A DNA stretch of 64,000 bases from Neoceratodus forsteri (Eukaryota > Chordata > Ceratodontiformes > Ceratodontidae), in assembly GCA_016271365.2 (NCBI GenBank), contig CM057450.1, positions 1,802,098,967 to 1,802,162,966 on the forward strand, read 5' to 3'. Below the pieces are notes generated by a model. It was not told the DNA's origin, did not search any database, and saw only the letters and a program-made list of their open reading frames with translations. Each line of letters begins with the position of its first letter. Positions within the stretch are counted from its first letter, which is position 1. Below, piece after piece: positions 1-12,139 of the stretch. Made by a program: the position numbers and the translations under genes.

Positions 1-131
1 ATCATGTCAGAATCTTGGTAAATCCCGACTTGTTTCCACCATGGCACCAGCAAGCAGCTAAACGAGTGGCTCCTGCCCTGTCTGCCATTAAAATCCTCCA
101 AAACAACCTGTGTGAGCTTACAATCCTTAGA

Positions 132-1150
132 AAATGCCGGGAGAGGAACCTGACAGAGAGAGGGGATCCAGAAATAAATTTCAACAACCCGGCAACGACA
201 AAGAAGGGCTAACTCAAAGTACAGCTCTCCTACACACGGGGCCAGCCATCTTCGAACTGCTCAAACAGCTCCCTCCTATGATACAGACAAGGAGACTGAG
301 CATCTCTCCTGGAACAGATTTGATGCATTAATGAAGGAACTACGAGAGATGAGAGCAGAAAATAAAACAGAGTTCAAGCAACTTAACCAAAACTCTCTCA
401 GGTAGAAAATCATGTACAGGAGACAGAAGGCAGAATCTCTAGCACAGAAGATGGCCTACTGCACTTGGGGTGAACAGTACATGCTTTCTGTCAGCACACC
501 ATAGAACTTGAGCTAAAATGCTTAGATTTAGAAAGCAGATCATGGCACAACAATTTGCTCCTTTATGGCTTAAAGAAAGTAGCAGAAGTGGGAGATATGA
601 CAGACTTTATTGCTGACATGCTGAAAGATGTCTTGGATTTACCACAGGGATATCAATTTAAAATAGAGCGAGCGCATAGAGCCTTGATACACAGGCCTAA
701 GGACCCAGCTTCCCGACCACGCTCCATTATCATAAAGTTTCACAGTTATCGAACCAAAGAAGATATATTGTGGAGGGCATGACAGAAGAAAGAGGTTAAA
801 TACCTTGATTCAAGGCTCTTTTTTGACCAAGATTATCCTTCTGATATCCAGAAACAGCACCAGGAGTATGTAGGTATAATCAAAACCTTATGCAATAAGC
901 AGCTGAAGATTCAAACGCCTTACCTCAGTAGGCTGCAAGTATTCTAGAAAGAAGGGACTGAAGTGTATAATTCACCGCAAGTGGCTAGAGAAACACTCAA
1001 AGAAGGGAATGAACTGCCAGAATATCCTAAAATCACAACACTTAAAAGAAAAGAGCATGACCCGATTGGCAGTTGGTGCTCCCCAGGAAGAGTAAGCACC
1101 ACTACTCCGCACTTCTTCGAATGATCCGGCATCTCCAAAGGGTGCCCAAG
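132..1150 (+). pseudogene. L1 ORF1 RNA-binding protein remnant
   Basis: ORF1 of L1 elements encodes a trimeric nucleic-acid chaperone with coiled coil, RRM and C-terminal domain. Here the coiled-coil part (about 330-500) is broken by stops. The RRM/CTD is readable from 555: an ERAHRAL segment followed by PRSIIIKFHSYRTKEDILWRA ends in a stop at 780. In the same frame the CTD continues beyond it with YLDSRLFFDQDYPSDIQKQ (about 800-860) and EVYNSPQVARETL (about 960-1000). The order and spacing match L1 ORF1p. It is not translatable as one protein. Confidence 0.8.
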
Positions 1151-1159
1151 ATAGCAAAA

Positions 1160-2420
1160 GCTGAGGGCGCTGAGAAATGCATCTCCAGGACTTACAGTAA
1201 TTAAAAATTACCTGGGGTCTCCGAGCAGGATCTGGAAGCAACTGAAGGTTGAATATGCTCTCTCCCAGGAGAGAAGATTTGAGTAGCTGGTTCTACACGC
1301 ACGCAGTGAGTACTCACAGAGGCCCTTCTTTAAGGCTCTGAATTTGTGTGCCCTCTAACACTTGCTGCAATAGGGTGTTCATTGCATCTGGGAGACCTAA
1401 GGCCCTTCACTCCTCCTCAACATTGTGTTTAAGGTCACAGAATTGCACCCTTAAATCCTACCTATCTAAGAGTGTGAGTCACCTCTCTACTGACTACCAG
1501 AACATTCCTTCAGGTAATATTTTTTCTCTAAACCAAACCAAATGACACTACCAACTAACACTTGAATGTTTCTGAATGCTTTTAAGGAAAGACTTCTGAA
1601 CTCCCCCAGGGCCTGGTTTTTGAAATGTGAAGTGTTGATGAGGGGCCCTGAGATGAGCAACAGCGCTCTTTATGTAACTTTTAAACAAGTCCCTCATTAA
1701 GAAACTCACCCCGTGGTCCATCAACACTTATCTACGACAGAACTTGATCTTTCATGAACCTGGGGAGTAGGGAAAATATAAAGCGTGGGTTATATTAAGC
1801 CTGTGTACTATATTTTTCACTCCACAAATGTAGAAATCTGATTACAAGTCTCTCTCGTGGTTTACAAGAGGAAATTGCATTACAATGGGGAGTCTGGGGA
1901 CATGATAGAGTGTAGGAGTAAGAATTAAAACGTTTGTTTTTAAAGGGGTATTGCCCTAGAACTAAAGTATATCTACCCTAAATATCCTCTCTTCTCTATG
2001 TATTTGGAGTGCGATGGGGCAAAGTTTTTTTTTACCCCAGCCTCCCTCCCCCCAAAGAGGAAGTTACCACTTTGAACATAGCTTATTGTAAGCGGACAAG
2101 GCTCGTGGTCACAGAGCTCTATGAGCCACAGTTGCTTTTGAGTCAGAGAGTACCTTGACTCAGGAAGAGGGCCTTCCATCTAGGAGGAAATACAAATCCC
2201 TCTTCCACCTGCCTTTTACATCAAGGTGGGTACAGAGGTCACTGAAAATATTTGACTTCCTACCTTGGAAGTTAACAAAAGTTTTATGGGTAAGTGCATG
2301 GTTTGCACAAAGTTCTCTTGTATTTGTTGTACTAGCTTTTCGATTTACCCTTCCTGATGCTGTCAGGAATGTAAAACAAAATGGGTATATTAGATGGTGT
2401 ATATAAAGATCCCTGCTACT
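1160..2420. other. Unassigned spacer between L1 ORF1 and ORF2 remnants
   Basis: No coding similarity is recognised. The stretch is AT-rich and has no clear terminal repeats. It may be L1 inter-ORF sequence enlarged by an old insertion. Confidence 0.4.
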
Positions 2421-2429
2421 GAACTTCAG

Positions 2430-5002
2430 CCTAGACGGAACAACTGGTTTTATTAAGAGAAATAATAATGAGTTATATGTACTTACAATGTTCATGGACT
2501 TTCCAGCTCAATTAAGCGCTCGAAGGTTTTGTAATTTCTGAGGCATGAGGGGGTAGATGTGACTCTACTCCAGGAAACACACCTCTCACCCCTAGAGCAC
2601 AAAAAATGTTAGTGCCTTGGATTCTCCCAGACAGTTGCATCATCATATAAAGGGGGGCAGAGGAGAGGAGCCATAATTTTGATACCCCCAAGGGTACCCT
2701 TTGAGTGTTTGGACCAGATGGTGGATAGGGAGGGCAGATGCATGCAGTTGCAAAGGGAAGGTTGAATGGAAAATGATGACCATTGCCTCTGTACTTCCCA
2801 AGACAGACCTTAAAACTTAGCAAGCTTTCTTTTACTATTATCCTAGTGGGGACAGGGTGCAACTATTCATGGAGGAGATTTTAACATAAATGTATCAGCA
2901 GTATGGAGACAGGGAGGGAAATGCTTGGGTATAGATAAAAACTAAGGAACTGTACAGATAATTGAAGAACCTGGGTTATAATGATACGTGGAAATGTTTA
3001 CATGGTTCTGACAAACACCATACCTTTTAGTCTCAAGCTCACACAAGCTGTTCTACCTTAGATTACCTTCTGCTGTCCAAGGAGAATATGGAGATAGCCC
3101 AGAAGACATGGATCTGAGAGACTATATTTTGTCCGATTATGTGTCAGTTTTCTTACAGATACAATGTGACAGTTTTAGAAAGAATACCACATGGAGGCAA
3201 TCTATTATTATTACGTACCCCAGAAACTATACAGGATATTAAAGGCACATTGAAATAGGCTATCCTGGACAACGATATCCCAGAGGTAGCCATTCCTATA
3301 TTATGGGATACAATAAAAGCCATTTGCAGAGGGAAATTTATAGAAATTTCAGTTAGGAATAAAAAGCTAAGGGAGCAGAAAAGGACATCCTTGACAGCAC
3401 ATATACAAGCCCTTGAGGAATTACAAAAAAAATCAATAGCAAGGTCACAAAGGAGATTAAGGCTTTAAAACAGGAGTTAAATTCACTTTTGGAGTATTAT
3501 ATTGAACAAAAACTACTTTTTCCCTGCCAAAGATACTATGATGGTGGCCCTCAATGATTAAAACTCTTAGCTGGTTGTCTTAGAATACAGAGGGCCAGGG
3601 CTACCATCTCCTGTATTAAAAACATCGTAACAGGCTCCCCCCAATATTCTATATCCAAAATCTTGAATACCTTTCAGGAATATTATAAGCAATTGTATGC
3701 ATCCCCCCCCCCACAGGCTCCAGCACCACAATTTAATATGTAAGTTCCCATCAACTCCCAACTTTACCTAAACACCTTGTGCAATCTCAAATAGCCCCTA
3801 TTACGATCCAAGAAATAATGCTGAAATTGGACAGCTTAAAATTGGTAAGTGCCCAGGGTCTGATGGGTTGCCGTGAGACTTTTATAAATCCTTTAGATAG
3901 GAGCTGACCCCCCTTCTCCACCGCCTGTTTCAGGGTATCTCTGCCCCAAAGGGATCTATCCCCCCATCCTGGTACTTCGCTACAATCTCTGTCATCCCGA
4001 AGTCTGATGGGGACCCCACGCTGTGTGGTTCCTATTGTCCCATCTCTGTCCTTAACATGGATTACAGAGTTATGGCGGCAGTATTGTCCCAGAGATTGAA
4101 GCAAGTAGCCCCCTTGTTAATTCACCAAGATCAGAGTGGATTCATACCAGGCCAAGATGTTGCTGACAATATAAGATGGAGTATATATCTCATTGATCAT
4201 ATCCAGAGCCAAAAGAACCCTACCCTTATTTATAAGTTTGGATGCTGAGAAAGCATTCGATAGGGTATCATGGCATTCCTGCATGGGGTCCTTGCCAGCT
4301 TTGGATTCCCAGAGCAATTTATAACTCTTATTTTTAATTCTACACCAGCCCACAAGGCTATATATGATCTAATAGACACATATCCAGGAGTTTTCCACTT
4401 CAAAGAGGTACAAAACAGGGATGCCCATGACCCTGCTACTATTTGCTTTCTTCATAGAACTGTTGGCTCAGTTCATTAGACAGGCGGTGGAGATACGGGG
4501 TATACGTATGACAACTGGGGAGCATAAATTAGCCCCATTTGTGGATGATGCTGTGGTTTTCCTCTCTGGCCCTGATAAATCCCTCCCAGAACTATTCCAT
4601 AAGTTAAAAGTGTTCTCCGAGTTGTCTGGATACTCGGTGAACATGACAAAAACGGAAGTTCTAACATTCAGTTATAGCACCCCACCCATCAGAAGCCGGT
4701 TCTGATTCAACTGGGACATACCCTCAATAAAATATCTAGGGATCAAAATACCTACGGACTTAAGTCAGCTTTTTAAACCAGTTATTCCCCCACTAATAGC
4801 CTCCCTAAAAGCAGATATGCAGAGGTGGAATCTATTACCTCTATCTTTCTACACTAGGAACCAGGCTATTAAAATGAATGCACAACCTAGGCTATTATAT
4901 CTTTTTCAGTGTGTGCCATGCAGTACATCAGCTAAGGAACTATTATCCTGGCAGAGAATACGTGCTTTTATTTTTGTCAGGGGGAAAAAACTCTTATTAA
5001 AC
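2430..5002 (+). pseudogene. L1 ORF2 endonuclease, linker and RT, broken
   Basis: The APE-type endonuclease start is recognisable near 2490-2610, with a VDVTLLQETHLSPLE-like block in shifted frames. The RT runs about 3790-4720: a DGLP..FYKSF block, PKSDGDPTLCGSYCPISVLN (motif near 3990), HQDQSGFIPGQDVADNIR (near 4125), a SLDAEKAFDRVSW block spanning a frameshift near 4235-4270, then a GCP.TP-LLFAFFIELLAQ block. The catalytic YADD box is changed to FVDD (near 4540). At least four frame breaks separate these blocks. The reading resumes after the SINE at 5568. Confidence 0.8.
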
Positions 5003-5567
5003 TGCAAATGCTGGCTGGCCCGGTGGCACTGAGGGTTGAGGCGCTGGACGCCACACCTCGCAAGACACCAGCAACCCAGGTTCGGGAGCAGACTCGGGTC
5101 GGCAGGAGTCGGCAGGAGAAGGATAGGATCTCCTATCCTTGGGGCGGGTTGCAGGAGTTGCTCAGTGCCGTAGCATCCCTCGGTGGAGATCAGGGGAACT
5201 ACAGGCACACTAGCATGTAAGATCAGGAGCGGAGTGTGGAAGACATCTGCCGGCAGCTAGCGCCGATGTCATGGCATGCCACACTCTGGCAGAGGGTCTT
5301 AAGGAAAACATCCCCACCTCCGGGGAGGCAACGGCAACCACCAGTGATCCCGGCCACACGCCTAATGTCGGCCACTTCCTCCAGTTCTCCCCTTGGGGAG
5401 ACTCTGGTGCCTCTCCATCAGGGGAGCCAGGAGAGCCCAGAGTCCTGGACCCAATGTAATATGCAGGGGAGCGGTTCAGGTGGGTGGAGGAGCCGTGGCA
5501 TGCCCGAGAGATGCCCCAGTAGGTGGAGCATAAATAGAACTGGAAAAAAAATTAAATGCAAATGCTG
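4996..5567 (+). repeat. Target-site duplication flanking SINE copy 1
   Basis: ATTAAACTGCAAATGCTG at 4996-5013 and ATTAAATGCAAATGCTG at 5551-5567 differ by one indel and bracket 5014-5550. The L1 ORF2 sequence is interrupted exactly here, which supports insertion by target-primed reverse transcription. Confidence 0.85.
5014..5550 (+). mobile_element. tRNA-derived SINE, copy 1
   Basis: The head has a GCTGGCCCGGTGGCACTGAG block and a GGTTCGGGAGC B-box-like block near 5080, resembling a tRNA-type pol III promoter. A G+C-rich unique body follows, and the element ends in a short A-rich tail next to the target duplication. It is about 540 bp, long for a SINE. Related copies lie at 8298-8824 and 40579-41220 (plus) and at 23303-23774 and 24031-24456 (minus). 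I do not recognise a named family. ORFs inside it are incidental. Confidence 0.75.
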
Positions 5568-6600
5568 ATTCTTCCTAAAGCTGTAGAAGAGATCATGTTC
5601 CCTAACCTACAATACTACAGGATATCCTCACAGATCAGATTAGCTCTTTTGTTTTGTAGGGTAATACAAATTACACAGCGCATTGGAAAGAAATGGATTT
5701 GGCTAGACCATTAACCTACTCCTTCCCGTCCATATTATTTACCCCTGATAAGTTGAAACAGACCTCATTGCAACTCCCTGAAGGACCGGCTGCAATTTTG
5801 GAAGGGTGGAAAAGAGGTACCTGTCAAAAATCGAACCAACCACATTTTTGGAAACATCCCTGGTTTGTAACTAACCCACATTACAAGCCAGCTAAAGAAA
5901 ATGCATGGTACATCCTGCAGGTCTGTAAGGGTTGTATAGCCCCATGGCAATTCTTGCATCAGAACCTAATAATAACCTTTGATGAGGCAAGAACTACATT
6001 TAGGTGGGAAGCAAAATATATACTTTACTACTATCAAATTAGAGACTTTTTGCAACAACGAAAAGCAAATGCCCGCTCTCAGATTTTAACTGATATCTCC
6101 CTTTTGTTCAGATTTGAATTCAACATCAGGAGAATACTATTTCCAATATATATAAATATCCTGTATTACAGCAAACCCACGTGGCAGACGTTTTAAAGCT
6201 GTGTTGGGAAAGAGACCTTAGGTCTCCCCTTTTTCAGCAGGTATGGCCTACGATTTGGGATATGACCTGGTCTACCGCATCCTCCCCATTGTGGAGGGAG
6301 TATAACTGGAAGGTGCGAGCCAGTTTTTTTTCTTGTACCACAATTTCTTGCCAAGCGAAGTCCTGGAACCACATCAAATTGCTGGAGGGAATGTGGAGAC
6401 TCTGAGACAATCCATGCACATACTGTGCCTTTTTTAAATGTACAAAAATACAACCCTTATGGCAGATACTAGCTCAACATATTACAACCTTAATTAACCT
6501 TTCAGAACAACTAACTCCATTGAATTTAATTCTAGGGTTACCCCCAGAAGTCTTAGAGGTAAAGAAGCCTGTTATCTATTGTCTATAATTTAGTAGCATA
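5568..6600 (+). pseudogene. L1 ORF2 C-terminal part, continued after the SINE
   Basis: An open stretch at 5693-6196 carries LDLARP-like and FWKHPWFVTNPHYKPAKEN blocks typical of the L1 ORF2 region after the RT. A frame change leads into 6181-6405, and a Cys-rich region follows near 6410-6450 (CTYCAFFKCTKIQPLWQ), matching the C-terminal zinc-knuckle-like domain of L1 ORF2p. It is broken by frameshifts. Confidence 0.75.
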
Positions 6601-6609
6601 CAAAGCCAT

Positions 6610-7170
6610 TACGAAGAAATGGCTCAAGAGGATTCCGACTAGTGATGACTGAAAAATATATTATTACATATTCAAGGCTTTGAACAACTTGCATATAACC
6701 TTCAGAATAAGACAGAGGCCTACCTAAATCGATGGTCTTGTGGGAGCTTTACTTCCCAAAGTGGAGAACTCACCCCACCTGGTGGAGAAAAGGCCCCAGT
6801 GCAACACATCGACTTTCTCTTTTAAACATGAAAAGATGGGACAAAGAACAACCTTCTTATCTTAAGTGTCGATATTAAATCTAACCTAAAACTCCTTAAT
6901 CTATAAGGAATTCCTGGAGCACCCTTCCCCTTTCATCTTACACCATGTAGAAATAGAAATAAATTATCTTTTTTTTTTCCAGTACAACAGCTGTACCTAT
7001 ACTTAGATAAACTTCAAAGATAGGCATGTTTGCCGTTTCTCTTTTTCTTTAGTATGAAGGTGGAGATCATCCACTGGTACAGCTTTTGTTTCTATTTTGT
7101 TGTTTATTGTACTTTAATGTTAGCCCCTTTTATGCTTAATAAATCAAATATACAGTGGACTTTAAAAAAA
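6610..7170 (+). other. L1-A 3' UTR
   Basis: A non-coding tail follows the ORF2 remnant, ending with a polyadenylation-like AATAAA near 7138 and an A-run at about 7165. A pure T-run near 6970 is internal. Confidence 0.6.
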
Positions 7171-7454
7171 TAAATTTCTTATTACAGAACTAAGAATGTA
7201 TCTGTTACTGCTCAGAAGAAATTACTAAACCATTGTATAAGACAACACAGTATGTAATGTGAAATGGAAATATTAATTGTACTTCAAACTTAAAGAAATA
7301 TGAAAAAAAATAATCTTGGAAAATCCCTTTAAAGGCCCAAGAAGCCACATTAAGCAACCATATTCTCTGCTGGCTGGAGATCTGTCAAGAAACATTGCCC
7401 TGGAAATGAGTTGTCTAGAGGCGTATGCCTTCACCACAATTAAATTTCGAAGCA

Positions 7455-7690
7455 AATTACATTACAGCGACAGTTCGCTGTTGCCGCTGTAATGTCACCA
7501 CGGGACCCTGGCACTGCTTTCTCTGGGTCTTGCACCCCCTCCCTGAATCAACTCCAAGTCAGAGCTGATTATATTTATTATGAGGGGGATGGGGGACAGA
7601 GCCCCCCCCCCCGAAGACAAACAGTCGTCTCAGATGGGTTAATGCCGACCGCAATTGCGGTCAACATAAATCCATCGCTGTAAGGTCACG
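7455..7690. repeat. Small palindromic element with inverted short ends
   Basis: ATTACAGCG and CGCTGTAAT form a hairpin at about 7463-7495. A perfect 16-bp palindrome, GACCGCAATTGCGGTC, lies at 7647-7662. TTACAGCGA near 7464 is repeated inverted near 7675. This looks like a small fold-back/MITE-type relic, but no target duplication is visible. Confidence 0.4.
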
Positions 7691-7699
7691 TCGTGGAAA

Positions 7700-8290
7700 A
7701 GTTGTCACTGTGGCATCATAAATCTGTCAAGAGTTATGGACTGGAGTACTCACTAGTTTCCCAACTGAGGACCCTTTGGAGATGCAAGAAACTTTCATGC
7801 AGTTGTTGTATGCCCTCTCATGACTTTAAGCAGGAGTCTTTGTCTCCCTCCTCCCAACCCCCCGTAATAGGAACATTTTTAAAGAAATTCATTTTTAAAA
7901 TGTTTACAAAAGCTAGACCGTTCAAAGACTAGAGTGGTCCTGTCACTGTTCCCCATAATTTTCTGTTGCACCAGAGGGTGTAGGCATGACCACTTTTGCC
8001 TGAACATGGATCTTTGGTTGTAAGTGCAGTGTCTGGGCGTGCCCTTTCCAAGTACTGTGTAACCCTTCCGGCTCCTGGGACCTCATGTGGCTGTGTTGTG
8101 AAGGATTTTTGCCTTAACAAATGCCGCAGAAGAGGAAGAGTGAGGATACAGACTGCTTCTAAGCTGGGATCCTCCATGCAGCCCTGACTGAGAATAGGAA
8201 GGAGTATGTTGAGTGAGCTGTGTTGAGTAAATTCATGTTGCTGGCATGTAAATGGAGCAAGTTTTTTATTATGTATAATATTAAAAAAAA
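7700..8290. other. Unassigned non-coding DNA
   Basis: I see no coding similarity, tRNA or clear repeat structure here. A homopolymer A-run ends the stretch at the SINE junction. Confidence 0.4.
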
Positions 8291-8297
8291 AAATAGT

Positions 8298-8824
8298 GCG
8301 ACGCCCGCGACCCGGGTTCGGGAACAGACTCGGGTCGCTGGAGAACGCGCCGGAGGGAGTAGGCTTGAAGTGTCCTCGACTGCTCGCCTACTCCGGGAGG
8401 AGGGACGGGCTCGCTGTCTGCTGCCTCCTGGCGGAGTCCGGGAGAGCAGCAGCTTACAGACCCTACGCACAAGGGGCGGGTCAACGCCGGCTTTGCCCAG
8501 ACGCCGCCCGGGAGAAAAGTGGAAATCCTGGCCTTCTGGTCTGCCGGATGATGGCTGCCAAGCTCCTGCCGACTCGAGATGCCCTGATGCCCCGGAATCC
8601 ACCTCAGCAGTGCCCAGGGACTGATTGCCTAGTGCGCTGGCTGCCCCTCCTGGCGCCTTCCCCCTCAGAGGAGAGGGACCCACCCGGCGAAGGGATATGC
8701 TGGGCCACCCCTGGGTTGGCTGCGATCTGAGGTGAGAGGAAGGGGGTCAGGGCGAGGGGGTCGGAGGAGTCATGAGCAGCCGGAAGGAGAGGCAGGCCAG
8801 GAGGCAAGTAAGGCGCAAAAAAAA
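8298..8824 (+). mobile_element. tRNA-derived SINE, copy 2 (5'-truncated)
   Basis: It begins at the B-box-like CCCGGGTTCGGGAACAG block, so it lacks roughly the first 60 bp seen in copy 1. It continues through the same G+C-rich body and ends in an A-run. AAAAAATAGT precedes it (ending 8297) and recurs after the A-tail (ending 8837), giving a target duplication. The ORFs at 8220-8730 on both strands are accidental, favoured by high G+C. Confidence 0.7.
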
Positions 8825-8839
8825 AAAAAAAATAGTAAA

Positions 8840-9825
8840 AAGTTTGCACACAAAAAAAAATCGCCTTATATATAAACATTGATATAATGTTGGCAGAAAA
8901 AGACCATTGGTCCATTCAGTCTACCCAGTTTTACCCTACTCTGTCCTGTAACCTATTATGTAGATGGGGGTTTTGTCCTCTCCTCCTCCTCATCGCTCTC
9001 TGCCTTACTGCTAACCCCCCCCATGAGTAACTATTAAGCCATTTACTCTGCCCCACCCCTCCTTGAACCCATTAATAGTTTTTGCATCCACTACCTCTGC
9101 TGGAGGAGGCTCTTTGTTGGCTTTTAGAAAATGGGTATCGTAGAAGACGTTTTCTGATTGGCTGAAAGACAGTCGCACCAGTGTTATTTCTTAACGCCCA
9201 GTGAAAAACCAGCTCCAGCTGGCACTGCCCTATTCCTAACACTATCCTTGGGCACCCCAAAATTGAAACCCGCCAGCTGCCATTTTTCCCCTGCTCACTT
9301 AGTGAGACTGACTTCTGTGGACATTGTCACAGCACACTCCAAAATAAACGTGCAACAAAAGTAAAACTTTTTCTTGTTAATAACTAAAGTTTCCTTACTG
9401 AGCACGTGGTCGACCGTATCAAGACACAGCTGACTTTACACTGAGTTCCAGAGTCGCATTTACGCCACATTTCAGAGCACAACAAATGGACAAATAAACA
9501 GGTACCTATCTTTAAATACCAATAAGCAGGCAATAGGAACTAAAATAAACAGCTCTCATCTCTGTTTCCGTGTGTAACTGAGGGACGAGGGAGAGACAAA
9601 TTGAGGAGACAAGCTCAAGAAGCAGCTTTCCTATCTCACTGTGTGGAAAAAGAAAGCAAGAGGACAGGATCATGGCGCGCACACACAAACACGGCAGCGC
9701 CCTCCTGGGGTGATTCCAGTACTACAGGGATTACTTTACTAGAAAAGTTACCTTTTTTGTTTATTTTTTATATATAAATGTTTATCGTTCTATAGTTTTC
9801 CAAAACATTACAGCTATAGCCCATT
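8840..9825. other. Unassigned DNA with possible dispersed-repeat segment
   Basis: The part 8880-9120 (GGCAGAAAAAGACCATTGG, then TCCACTACCTCTGCTGGAGG) resembles sequence I associate with dispersed tetrapod repeats, but I cannot name it. No genes are seen in the rest. Confidence 0.3.
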
Positions 9826-9828
9826 TCC

Positions 9829-9983
9829 TAAGTGTAAGAATACCCGACAGGGTAGGCATTATGGGATATAACGGACCTTCTAGGGCCTATAAGGCCCTCT
9901 GCCTGCGGCGTCTGGCCTTATTACGCCCCTGGGCGGTCCGTAATATCCCAATAATGCCCACCCTGTTGGGTATTATTACTTAC
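9829..9983. repeat. Fold-back element, family member 1
   Basis: The left arm 9829-9878 (AATACCCGACAGGGTAGGCA core) is the inverted imperfect complement of the right arm 9932-9983 (TGCCCACCCTGTTGGGTATT core). A G+C-rich loop of about 55 bp lies between. It shares the ACAGGGT-type core with fold-backs at 23833, 25556 and 27238. Confidence 0.7.
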
Positions 9984-9989
9984 TTGTGG

Positions 9990-12130
9990 CTCAGTTTCCC
10001 TTTTCATGCATCACAGTCCCACTTACTTCCCCTCTGGCCTCGCTTTCTTAAAGGCAGGACTTCCATATAATTATAAAAATCTGTATAATGAAATTAATAA
10101 ACAGGGAAAAAGTTTACTTTAAAAGGTTGCTTTTATCACATTCTGTAGCAACTTTTTTTCATAATGTAGTTTCCTGTTATTTAAATGTAATGATGAAGGT
10201 CATTCAGTTTTTTATTCACTGATGAGCGATACAAATCATCTTTATAATACTATGAACCTCTCACCTTGCTGTTTTCGATAAACTTGTTGCAAAAAAAAAC
10301 TTTAAACAAAGCCGGCCTGCAAGCGCAGCAGCAGCACTACCGCTTGCCATCTGGATGATCTGGGATCGCACCCCAAGTTCGAGACCTCTGGTGCCAACGA
10401 GTGAGGTGGGATTCTGGCCTTCATTTCAGATGCCTCCTGTCTCAGGGAGGAAGAGCACCTCCTTCCACAGCATGACTGCCTCCTGATGGCCCAGGTGAGA
10501 GGGCATGTCATACGTGAAGGGATAACTGATACCTCTGGAATGACTTTGTCAGCACACACCTGCTCAGTTGGCAAATGACGTATGAGTGCAGCAGGGGAGT
10601 TCCAAAGATAGTGCAAGGCAACGGACCTTCCAGTGACCTTAAAGGCATTAGGGCTGCCTTGGGGAGGGATAAGTGAGGCTTAGTAGGAGGAATACCCCAA
10701 CAACCACAGGCAGATGAAGTCGCCCTACCCCTCACCCCATAGCGCTTCATCCTGGTTGGCATCACTGTACTGTAAGTGCAGTATGTTATTTGATTTCACG
10801 TTTATATGACCCGTTTAAGGCATGCTGTATCTTGTAGTACATTACTGAGCAATGCATTAGAGATTCATAATGCAGTGACTGCATATACTGTAGGAAGAAA
10901 TTTAATTACACAGATTTCCTCCAAAATTAGAATTTCTGGGCCTTCCATATTTTTTAGTTACTTAAAGGCTTTTTCATTAAAGCAGGACTTTTTTCCCTTA
11001 GGTTTTATGTGTTCACATTGCTTCTTCCTGCCACAGAGTCATAGTCCTCTGCTGCTTGTGACATCACAACCTGATGTCATGGCAATGAATTTTTTGTCAG
11101 AAGTAGGAGATTTTAATTTCAGGGCAGGAATAGCAGTAGGGAAAGAGGATGTCGAAGTGGCTAAGAACCTGGTTGCATGCACATGTCTTTAGTAATTAAG
11201 AACGGCATATCCTGAGTTGCATTTTTTTAAAGTTACAAGATTTAAGTCCTGCTAATGCCAGCAGTAAATCTTTTGCAGGAAACCGGTTAAGTAAATCTCT
11301 ACAAGTTTGGTAGGCATGATGCGCACAAGTCACATCCTGCAAATGGAATGAGCAGCAGTATCTGGTGGAAATGACTGTGACAGGATATAGTTCTGTTTTA
11401 CAGTTATTTGCTTTAGATAGTCAAAACGTGTTCTCTTATTTATGATGGAGTGACAGTTTTGTACGACTGGGTGGGCAAAATGATTTGCTCATGTCTAATC
11501 GGCTTGCAGCTGTGGTGGGATTGGAATCTAGGATCTCCTCTTTCACTGTTCAGCACTTTAAGTATTTTGGTTAGGACACTATTGTGTCCCCTGTTTTTGC
11601 AAACTGGAATCCAGTGTGGCCCACTGCCTGAAACACAATAAGGTGCCGGGAGGCATCTGCTCCAGAAAATGCGCAAACCGTAGCCACTAACTCCTGGAGA
11701 AATGACTCACTCACCAAAATATTGTTTTACGGTTTGATTTTTTTTATTATTTAACCAGATAGTGCCATTACTGTAGTGCAAATTAACATTTCGAGGACAA
11801 ACTCTTCCTCAAACAGAATTAAAATTTAAAAAAATGTAAACTTTTAAAGGTGAGCCTATTTCTCCAGGAGTTAGCAGCTTCTGTGCCCTATTCTTGCACA
11901 CAGTGTAACAGGACATTTATTCCCAAATTACTCCTGTGGGATGTAGGTAGAATGTTGCTTGTTGTATGCCCCTCTCTGAACTTGAGCTGACAGAGTAAGG
12001 CTTGCCTAAGGGTTCGATTCTAGGTCCTATGCTTTCTCCCTGTTAGCTAACCCACACAGTATGTCCTAAGAAAGTTTCACATGTACGATGACAAAATTGA
12101 TTCTGTATAGTAGTTGCCTGTTTCTTACTT
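9990..12130. other. Unassigned intronic or intergenic DNA
   Basis: No protein-like reading frame stands out. The more G+C-rich patch 10310-10765 could be an old repeat of unknown type. Nothing else can be supported. Confidence 0.35.
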
Positions 12131-12139
12131 TTATAGAGA

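Larger units (their letters stand above)
1..7170 (+). mobile_element. Decayed Tx1/L1-like LINE (element L1-A)
   Basis: Plus-strand order is ORF1 remnant, spacer, ORF2 endonuclease/linker, reverse transcriptase, C-terminal domain and a 3' end with AATAAA near 7138 followed by an A-rich stretch near 7165. The ORF1 C-terminal domain and the RT motifs assign it to the L1/Tx1 group. Many stops and frameshifts make it a fossil. A SINE interrupts ORF2 at 5014-5550. The spacer between recognisable ORF1 and ORF2 (about 1160-2420) is unusually long for an L1 and may hold a further unidentified insertion. The 5' end may lie before the window. Confidence 0.85.

Noticed and set aside
8220..8730. Overlapping long ORFs on both strands
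   Set aside because: They coincide with a G+C-rich SINE bounded by a target duplication. No domain is recognisable.
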